Shown: positions 5,246-10,717 of the stretch, piece after piece | How positions within the stretch are numbered: position 1 is the stretch's first letter | How the letters are laid out: the number at the start of each line of letters is the position of its first letter | Assembly (NCBI GenBank): GCA_036403235.1 | Contig: DASWRI010000019.1 | Span: 1-12,175, forward strand | Reading direction: 5' to 3' | DNA length: 12,175 nt | Source of the DNA: JBGTFE01 sp036403235 | Lineage (GTDB): Bacteria; Acidobacteriota; Blastocatellia; Pyrinomonadales; Pyrinomonadaceae | Translations under genes and position numbers: made by a program | The notes under the pieces: model-generated | Told to the model about the DNA's origin: nothing | Database searches by the model: none | Seen by the model: only the letters and a program-made list of their open reading frames with translations

Positions 5246-6106
5246 ATGCAGAACGGAAATTACCAGCAGCTCGTCGAGCAAATTACGGATTTGGTTTTGT
5301 CGCGTCTGGACGACGGCGGCGCGGACTATTGCCCGACGTTTTGCCGCGCCGATGTCGAACGAATCGTCGACGCGGGAGCCGAACGCATCGGCATCGTGCT
5401 CGGCTCGACGGCGACGGCGCACGATTGGGCGAGCTTGATTGACCACACGCTTTTAAAGCCGGAAGCGTCGGAAGCGGACATCAAAAAACTGTGCGACGAA
5501 GCGGCGCAGTTCGGTTTCGCGTCCGTCTGCGTCAATCCCTCGTGGGTCAAAAAAGCAAGCGAATTTCTGCGCGGGACAAGCGTTCCGGTCTGCACGGTTA
5601 TCGGATTTCCGCTCGGCGCGACTTTGCCGGACGTAAAGGCGTTTGAAGCGCGCCGCTCGATTTTTAACGGCGCGCGCGAAGTCGATATGGTCATCAACAT
5701 CGGCGCTTTGAAATCGGGCGACGACTGCACGGTCGAAGACGACATCCGCGCCGTCGCTGACGCCGCGCACGAAAACGGCGTTCTCTGCAAAGTTATTATC
5801 GAAACCGCTCTTCTGACGGACGAAGAAAAAGTTCGCGCGTGTCTCGCTTCGAAAAACGCGGGCGCGGATTTTGTCAAAACCTCGACCGGATTTGCCAAAG
5901 GCGGCGCGACCGTCGAAGACGTCGCGCTGATGCGCCGCGTCGTCGGCGAAGATTTGGGCGTAAAAGCTTCGGGCGGCGTCAAGGGAATCGAAGACGCGCG
6001 CGCGATGTTTGAAGCCGGAGCGACCAGAATCGGCGCGTCAGTCGGCGTCAAAATCGCGCAGGAGGCGAGCGGTATTAAATCAAGCGTGATTGCGGGAAGT
6101 TATTAA
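5246..6106 (+). CDS. deoC: Deoxyribose-phosphate aldolase with an N-terminal extension
   Basis: DeoC cleaves 2-deoxyribose-5-phosphate to acetaldehyde and glyceraldehyde-3-phosphate by a class I Schiff-base mechanism. The 286-residue protein has the TIM-barrel core at about 60-275. DHTLLKPEA (66-74) opens it, D147 lies in VDMVINIGAL, the Schiff-base Lys is K211 in GADFVKTSTGF, and K240 is in VKASGGV. All expected catalytic residues are present. The first ~58 residues exceed many DeoC proteins. Residues 5-22 (YQQLVEQITDLVLSRLDD) form an amphipathic helix followed by a GG linker, like an encapsulation peptide. The 54-nt gap after rpiB and the shared orientation suggest one transcript. The two enzymes together recall sugar-phosphate-type bacterial microcompartments, though no shell or aldehyde dehydrogenase gene is visible here. 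A frameshifted copy of the last ~65 nt lies at 9444-9508. Confidence 0.93.
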   Translation: MQNGNYQQLVEQITDLVLSRLDDGGADYCPTFCRADVERIVDAGAERIGIVLGSTATAHDWASLIDHTLLKPEASEADIKKLCDEAAQFGFASVCVNPSWVKKASEFLRGTSVPVCTVIGFPLGATLPDVKAFEARRSIFNGAREVDMVINIGALKSGDDCTVEDDIRAVADAAHENGVLCKVIIETALLTDEEKVRACLASKNAGADFVKTSTGFAKGGATVEDVALMRRVVGEDLGVKASGGVKGIEDARAMFEAGATRIGASVGVKIAQEASGIKSSVIAGSY

Positions 6107-6112
6107 TAGTGA

Positions 6113-6146
6113 AAAGGTAAAAGGTGAAGAAAAATCCTTTACCTTT
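6113..6146. repeat. Hairpin of degenerate heptamers between deoC and the TPR gene
   Basis: AAAGGTAAAAGG (6113-6124) pairs with CCTTTACCTTT (6136-6146), giving 11 bp with one bulged A and an 11-nt loop. It sits between two convergent genes and may help end transcription. There is no proper U-run on either strand, so I do not call it an intrinsic terminator. The bases also fit loose 7-nt units (gtgaaaa, ggtaaaa, ggtgaag). The rest of 6107-6223 holds only a weak 6-bp stem at 6183-6205. Confidence 0.5.
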
Positions 6147-6223
6147 CGCTCTTTACAGTAGGATATGTGCTATTTTCTGCAAAAAACGAAAGACGCAAAC
6201 GTTTTGCTCCTTTTCTTGAAAAC

Positions 6224-7507
6224 TTACTGCTTCTTTTTCTTCAAAACTCTGTCCAAACCTTCTTTCGCATTGTCATAATTCGGATATATCTCCAATGACT
6301 TACAGTAATCGGATATCGCTCTGTCATAATCGCCTTTGCTCTCATAAGCCCAGCCGCGCCAGAAGTAATTTGTATAATTATTAGAATCTAATTGAATCGC
6401 TTTATCAAAATCTTTAATTGCTTCTTCATAAGCATCTTTATAGTAATAAACAATTCCGCGATGAAGATACCAAGTATCACTGTCGGGCACTAATTCAATT
6501 GCTTTGGAGAAATCTTTAATCGCTTCGTCATAGCGTTCTTTCTCTCTATAAAACCATCCGCGATAAGCATAACTATATGGGTCTTTAGGCTCTGCTTCAA
6601 TCGCTTTATTATAATCTTTCAACGCCAGCTCGTTATCGTCCTTGCCGGCGTAGAAATCTGCGCGCTTATCATAATAATAACGGGAATTAGGATTTAATTC
6701 GATTGCCTTCGAATAGTCTTTGACTGCTGCATCATCAAATTTTTGTGCCACGTAATAATCTCCCCGTTTAACATAAGCATCAGGATTGTCGGGCTTTAAT
6801 TCGATGATTTTTGTTCTATCTTTAATTGCATTGTCGTAATCATTTCTTAAATAATAAGTAGATGCGCGATAATCATAAGCCTCTACGAAATCGGGTTTTA
6901 ATTCTATGGCTTTTGTGTAGTCTTTAACCTCTTGGTCGTAATCTTTTTTAGAATAATAGGTGTAGCCGCGCTCGAGATAGTTATATGCATCCTTAGGATT
7001 TAATTCAATGGCTTTATTAAAATCTTTAATGGCCTGGTCATAATCTTCTTTTTGCTTGTATGCAATCCCTCGCTTATAAAAGGCCAGTTCGTAATCGGGC
7101 TTCATCTCGATTGCCTTCGTGTAATCTTTTATTGCCAGGTCGTACTCTGACTTGTCATAATGGGCGTTTCCGCTGTCAACAAAGCTTGAAACATTTTCGA
7201 TATTCTTTTCGCGGATGGCTTTGAGCAGCTCATCGTTCGCGCCGGCGTTGCGAAGCTCGCTTTCAAATTCGGGAGAAAGAAAAAATGTTATATCGTTTTG
7301 TCTGACCTTTCTGGCGATATAAACGTTGCGCTTTGACAGCGTATCGGTTTCCGCCGTTTTGCCGTTGGTCTGCAAACCCGTCAAAATCTGTCCCAAAGTT
7401 AATTTTTGCTGCTGCGCTGAAACATTGCCCGCCATTTGCCAAACGCTCAAAAATGCCGAACCAATCAATAAAACAAGCGACAATTTTTTTCTGGTAGATT
7501 TAAGCAT
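6224..7507 (-). CDS. Secreted protein with nine tandem TPR repeats
   Basis: The 427-residue protein begins with a signal peptide: Lys-rich start, hydrophobic LSLVLLIGSAFLSVW and likely cleavage after NVSA near residue 31. A ~65-residue domain follows (LTLGQILTGLQ... DITFFLSPEFESEL ... GANDELLKAIREKN), which recurs in the TPR protein at 9562-10656. The rest is nine TPR units in strict 34-residue steps, each with the AIKDYxKAIELxPD helix-B pattern, and a basic C-terminal end (VLKKKKQ). TPR arrays are protein-binding scaffolds. With export, this one should work outside the inner membrane. It lies 39 nt downstream of a membrane Ser/Thr kinase on the same strand, so an operon and a partnership with the kinase's extracytoplasmic tail are plausible. 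Base composition is visibly more AT-rich than deoC, partly from Lys, Asp, Tyr and Asn codons. No clear Shine-Dalgarno. Ligand unknown. Confidence 0.88.
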   Translation of the reverse strand: MLKSTRKKLSLVLLIGSAFLSVWQMAGNVSAQQQKLTLGQILTGLQTNGKTAETDTLSKRNVYIARKVRQNDITFFLSPEFESELRNAGANDELLKAIREKNIENVSSFVDSGNAHYDKSEYDLAIKDYTKAIEMKPDYELAFYKRGIAYKQKEDYDQAIKDFNKAIELNPKDAYNYLERGYTYYSKKDYDQEVKDYTKAIELKPDFVEAYDYRASTYYLRNDYDNAIKDRTKIIELKPDNPDAYVKRGDYYVAQKFDDAAVKDYSKAIELNPNSRYYYDKRADFYAGKDDNELALKDYNKAIEAEPKDPYSYAYRGWFYREKERYDEAIKDFSKAIELVPDSDTWYLHRGIVYYYKDAYEEAIKDFDKAIQLDSNNYTNYFWRGWAYESKGDYDRAISDYCKSLEIYPNYDNAKEGLDRVLKKKKQ

Positions 7508-7546
7508 AGCTACATTTTCACTATCTGCTTACATTTGTCAATAAAA

Positions 7547-9280
7547 TTAACAGGCACCGTTAAAAATACAGTCCGAGTTTTTGACCGGCAATGGTTTTGG
7601 CGTATTTCTGGTTGGCAGCGTCTTTTTTGCGGGATTTTGTATCTGCGGCGTTTTGCTTGATGTCGGCGCAACGGTCGGTTTTGGCTTTTCGTCGCCGGAG
7701 ATGTTTGGCGCGGGCGAATTTTTAGTTGAAGCGGCCGGTGGTGACGCGCTCGGTTCGAGTGTCGGCGCGGCAGCCGATGAACTGACGGCAGAGTTTGTGT
7801 TTGTTTTGTTTGCCGGCGGTTCAAGTGACGGGCGAAACATCAAAAATGCCGCCAGGCCAACTCCGCCGAACATCAGCAAAAGAATCACGGCGGTCGGCCA
7901 AATCCAAACGGCGCTTTTTTTTGATTCGGGCGCGGACAAAGATTTTTTCTGGCTGAAGACGCTGAGAGAGGGATTTTCAGTTACCGAATCGCAAAAATTC
8001 TCCGGCAGATATGACGGCTCAGTCATTGGCGGCAGTGGCGAATCGGTCTTTTGCAAATATTCGCCCGAAAAATTTATGTCCGATTCGTCGACGATAACTT
8101 TTATTTCAGGCGGCGACTGAGTTATCGAAGGCGCGGTAATCGATGCCTGGGTTTCGCCGATTTCCACGTTTGTCAAAAAGCTTTGTCCGGCAATCGGATT
8201 TTGTATGTCAGCTTCCGGAGAGAGTATCTTTTCTTCTATTTGTTTCTGATGAATCAGTTGCGTAGTTTCTAAGTTTTTGCGTTCCTCTCGCTCGCGCTCT
8301 AATTCTTTGAGCCATTTGCGACGATTTTCTTCTTCTTCGCGGCGCTTTCCGCCGGAAATTATTTCGTCTAGTGCTTTCTGCATCTCGGCCGCGGAGGCAA
8401 AACGATTTTCGCGCTCAATCGCCGTCGATTTTAAAAGCCATTCGGAAATTTCAGCCGGAATTTGCGGATTGACCTGTTGCGGATTAGGCAAAGGGTCGGG
8501 CTTTCCCGCCCAAACCGCCAAAGCTCTTTTCAAAGCATCAACCGGCAGATGAGCCGTTAAAAGATGATAGAGTGTTGCGCCAAGCGCATAAAGGTCGCTT
8601 CGCGAGTCGGCATTTTGAATAAAAACAATTTCCGCGCGGGCAGTAAATTTTTCAAGGATAAACTCGCGGTAATTTTGGTCAATCACGCGAAAAAGCTGTT
8701 CTATAGGCGAATAATGCAAAGTCGCGCCGATAAACGTTTGATTGGTAATCGGTATTCCGCCCTGCGTTTCCTGTCCTTTGGCGATACCGAAGTCGAGCAG
8801 CTTGATTTTCCCTTTAGCTGTCAGCTTTATGTTTTGCGGCTTGATGTCGCGATGAATAATCGGCAGCTTGAGCGTGTGCAGATAATCAATTGCGTCGAGC
8901 ATCTGCTCCGTCCATTTGAGAACGTCTTTAAGCGGAAAAGGATTTTGGCTCTTCTCCAAAAGCTCGCCTAAATCTTCGCCTTGAATCAACTCCATTACCA
9001 GAAATTGACGATTAATTTCCAAAAAATAATCAACTACCTGCGGAAAAGCGTCATGTTCGAGTTGAGTTAAAATTTTTGCTTCGCGTTCAAAAGCGCGACG
9101 GACGCTTTCGCGTTGTTTCGGATTGGATATTTTGGCAAGGTCGAGAAGAATTTCTTTGAGCGCAACTAATTTACCAAACCTTTTGCTGTCTTCGGCAACA
9201 TAAATCGCGCCCATTCCGCCCTGCCCAAGCTGGCGTATAATTCGATACCGTCCTTGTAAAACTTCATTTTTTGCAAGCAT
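7547..9280 (-). CDS. Membrane Hanks-type Ser/Thr protein kinase
   Basis: The 577-residue kinase has its catalytic domain at about 11-305: Gly-rich loop GQGGMGAIYV (19-28), catalytic Lys K42 in VALKE, helix-C Glu E67, HRDIKPQN (143-150), DFG (163-165), SPIEQ in place of APE (191-195), RSDLYALG (227-234) and ENRF (291-294). All catalytic residues are present, so it should be active. About 31 residues separate SPIEQ from RSDLY, longer than in most Hanks kinases. A charged, probably coiled-coil segment covers 311-352. One transmembrane helix lies at about 457-482. The outer part is a Pro/Ser/Thr-rich tail ending CIFNGAC, with no recognised sensor domain. The layout (kinase inside, tail outside) is like PknB-type receptors. 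The TPR gene follows 39 nt downstream. A paralogue with altered catalytic motifs lies at 10718-12175. Substrates unknown. Confidence 0.93.
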   Translation of the reverse strand: MLAKNEVLQGRYRIIRQLGQGGMGAIYVAEDSKRFGKLVALKEILLDLAKISNPKQRESVRRAFEREAKILTQLEHDAFPQVVDYFLEINRQFLVMELIQGEDLGELLEKSQNPFPLKDVLKWTEQMLDAIDYLHTLKLPIIHRDIKPQNIKLTAKGKIKLLDFGIAKGQETQGGIPITNQTFIGATLHYSPIEQLFRVIDQNYREFILEKFTARAEIVFIQNADSRSDLYALGATLYHLLTAHLPVDALKRALAVWAGKPDPLPNPQQVNPQIPAEISEWLLKSTAIERENRFASAAEMQKALDEIISGGKRREEEENRRKWLKELEREREERKNLETTQLIHQKQIEEKILSPEADIQNPIAGQSFLTNVEIGETQASITAPSITQSPPEIKVIVDESDINFSGEYLQKTDSPLPPMTEPSYLPENFCDSVTENPSLSVFSQKKSLSAPESKKSAVWIWPTAVILLLMFGGVGLAAFLMFRPSLEPPANKTNTNSAVSSSAAAPTLEPSASPPAASTKNSPAPNISGDEKPKPTVAPTSSKTPQIQNPAKKTLPTRNTPKPLPVKNSDCIFNGAC

Positions 9281-9561
9281 TTTTCCGTGTGAATAAAAGG
9301 GCAGAAAATCTTTTTGCTACATTATTCAACAAAACAGAAAAAAAGAAAAGAGTTTTCGGAAGAGTTAAAGCCGTTCGCTTAACGTTCCAAAAACTATTTT
9401 CTAACAAGGAATAAATCTAACAATATTTAGATATTAATCAGGAGTCGGCGTAAAATCGTGCAGGAAGCGAGCGGCGTCAAATCAAATGTTGTCGCCGGGA
9501 ATTATTAAAAAATTAGCCCGAAAAGACCATTTTTACAGTCGAATAATTGATTTTCCGGATT
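9281..9561. other. Spacer between the two kinase-TPR modules
   Basis: This 281-nt AT-rich gap follows the first kinase's start and precedes the second TPR gene's stop. It must hold the promoter for the first kinase (minus strand), but I could not pick a convincing -35/-10 pair. Its only recognisable content is the deoC 3' remnant at 9444-9508. Confidence 0.5.
9444..9508 (+). pseudogene. Remnant of the deoC 3' end
   Basis: This segment aligns with the last 66 nt of deoC (6041-6106) with 13 mismatches and one deleted base, about 79% identical. After the deletion it reads KIVQEASGVKSNVVAGNY-stop, against KIAQEASGIKSSVIAGSY-stop in DeoC. Similarity fades upstream of 9444, and there is no start or remaining aldolase domain, so it cannot encode an enzyme. 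It sits in the same orientation, and in the same place relative to the following TPR gene, as the real deoC end. I infer a scar of tandem duplication; an attachment-like duplication is the alternative. Confidence 0.8.
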
Positions 9562-10656
9562 TTAATTTCCCTTAAAATTATAGACGATAAAGCCGCTCGC
9601 TCTGACTGTTTTATCGCCACTTTTCGCCGGTTTGAATTTAGATTTGCGGGCGGCGTCCTCGGCCGCCGAGCGCAGCATCGCAGGGCCTTCCGTTGCCTTG
9701 GCCGAAATTATTTTGCCGTCTTCGTCAAGCGTTATTTGAACGGTAACCGTACCCTTCACGTTTGTTTTCCGGGCAATTTCAGGATACGTCGGCATTGTCA
9801 GATTAACCGCCAGCGCGTTGAGCTGCCCGATTTCGAGGGTTTGCGGCGTTTTAGACGTTTCGGTTACGGCAGGTGTTTCTTTATTCTGCGTAGTCGGCTG
9901 GTTCTGCTGGGTCGGCATTACAGCGAGCTTGGCCTGCTCGGCCTGAAGCCTCTGCAAATAAGCTTTTGCCATCTCGTTGCTCGCATCCAAATCTACCGCT
10001 TTCTGGTAATCGCTGGCGGCTTTCGATAAATTTCCCTGTTTTTCGTATGATTCTCCCCGATTCATATACGCCGTCGCATCTTTCGGATTAAGCTCAATCG
10101 CCTTATTGTAATCGGAAATCGCCAGGTCATAAGATTTTTTGTTGTAAAAGGCGAGCCCTCGATTCAGATAGGTCGAAGCGTCGTCGGGTTTTAATTCGAT
10201 AACCTTATTGTAATCGGACACGGCTAAATCGTATTCGCCTTTGACGATATATCCGACCGCGCGCTTCTGGTAAAAGGTAAAATCGGGCGGCGTCGGCGTT
10301 GGAATCGGAGTCGGCGCGGGCGTCGGTTGCGGCAGTGAAACCGGCTTGATTTGCGGGCTTTTTTGCCGAATCGCGTCGACCAGATCCTTATCGGCGCCGG
10401 TATTGGCAAGCTCTTTTTCAATTTCCGGCGACAGGGCGAAAGTAATTCCGCGTTCTTTGACGGCATCGGCCAAAAGCTTGTTTCTCTCGGCCAGCGTTAC
10501 CTTTTTTGAACGCAAAGCGATTAAAATATCGGCCAGGCTGAGCTGCGGCGACTGCGCGTTCGAAAAAGTGTTCAGCGAAAATATCAACGACAATAAGAAA
10601 AACGGCGCAAGATACAGGCGTTTTAAGTTTGTTCGGGGAAGAGATGCAGTTTTCAT
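9562..10656 (-). CDS. Secreted TPR protein with a TonB-type C-terminal domain
   Basis: I start this 364-residue protein at ATG 10654-10656 (MKTASLPRTNLKRLY), which has GAGGAA about 9 nt upstream. An in-frame TTG five codons earlier overlaps that site and is less likely. A signal peptide (LYLAPFFLLSLIFSL, cleavage near SNA, residue 34) leads to a ~65-residue domain (LSLADILIALRSK... GITFALSPEIEKEL ... DLVDAIRQKS) shared with the TPR protein at 6224-7507. A Pro/Thr linker (about 110-124) follows, then three TPR units (about 125-226) and a Gln/Thr-rich linker. The TonB C-terminal fold is at about 290-364: YPEIARKTNVKGTVTVQITL, DEDGKIISAKATEG, AARKSKFKPA and a final GFIVYNF strand. There is no N-terminal TonB anchor or ExbB/ExbD nearby, so the TonB-C domain may serve protein contact in the periplasm instead of energy transfer. 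It follows the second kinase by 61 nt. Confidence 0.88.
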   Translation of the reverse strand: MKTASLPRTNLKRLYLAPFFLLSLIFSLNTFSNAQSPQLSLADILIALRSKKVTLAERNKLLADAVKERGITFALSPEIEKELANTGADKDLVDAIRQKSPQIKPVSLPQPTPAPTPIPTPTPPDFTFYQKRAVGYIVKGEYDLAVSDYNKVIELKPDDASTYLNRGLAFYNKKSYDLAISDYNKAIELNPKDATAYMNRGESYEKQGNLSKAASDYQKAVDLDASNEMAKAYLQRLQAEQAKLAVMPTQQNQPTTQNKETPAVTETSKTPQTLEIGQLNALAVNLTMPTYPEIARKTNVKGTVTVQITLDEDGKIISAKATEGPAMLRSAAEDAARKSKFKPAKSGDKTVRASGFIVYNFKGN

Positions 10657-10717
10657 ATTTTTGTTCCTCAATTTTCGATAAATTTAATTTTTTCAAATAT
10701 ATAATTGGTAAATTGAG

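Noticed and set aside
5326..6051. 241-residue minus-strand open frame opposite deoC
   Set aside because: Shadow of the high-GC deoC coding frame; no domain, and deoC is unambiguous.
6113..6205. Intrinsic terminator after deoC or after the first TPR gene
   Set aside because: The hairpins at 6113-6146 and 6183-6205 lack a proper U-run or are short, so they are not called as terminators.
7581..8120. 179-residue plus-strand open frame opposite the first kinase tail
   Set aside because: Gly/Val/Phe-rich mirror of the Pro/Ser/Thr-rich kinase tail, not a gene.
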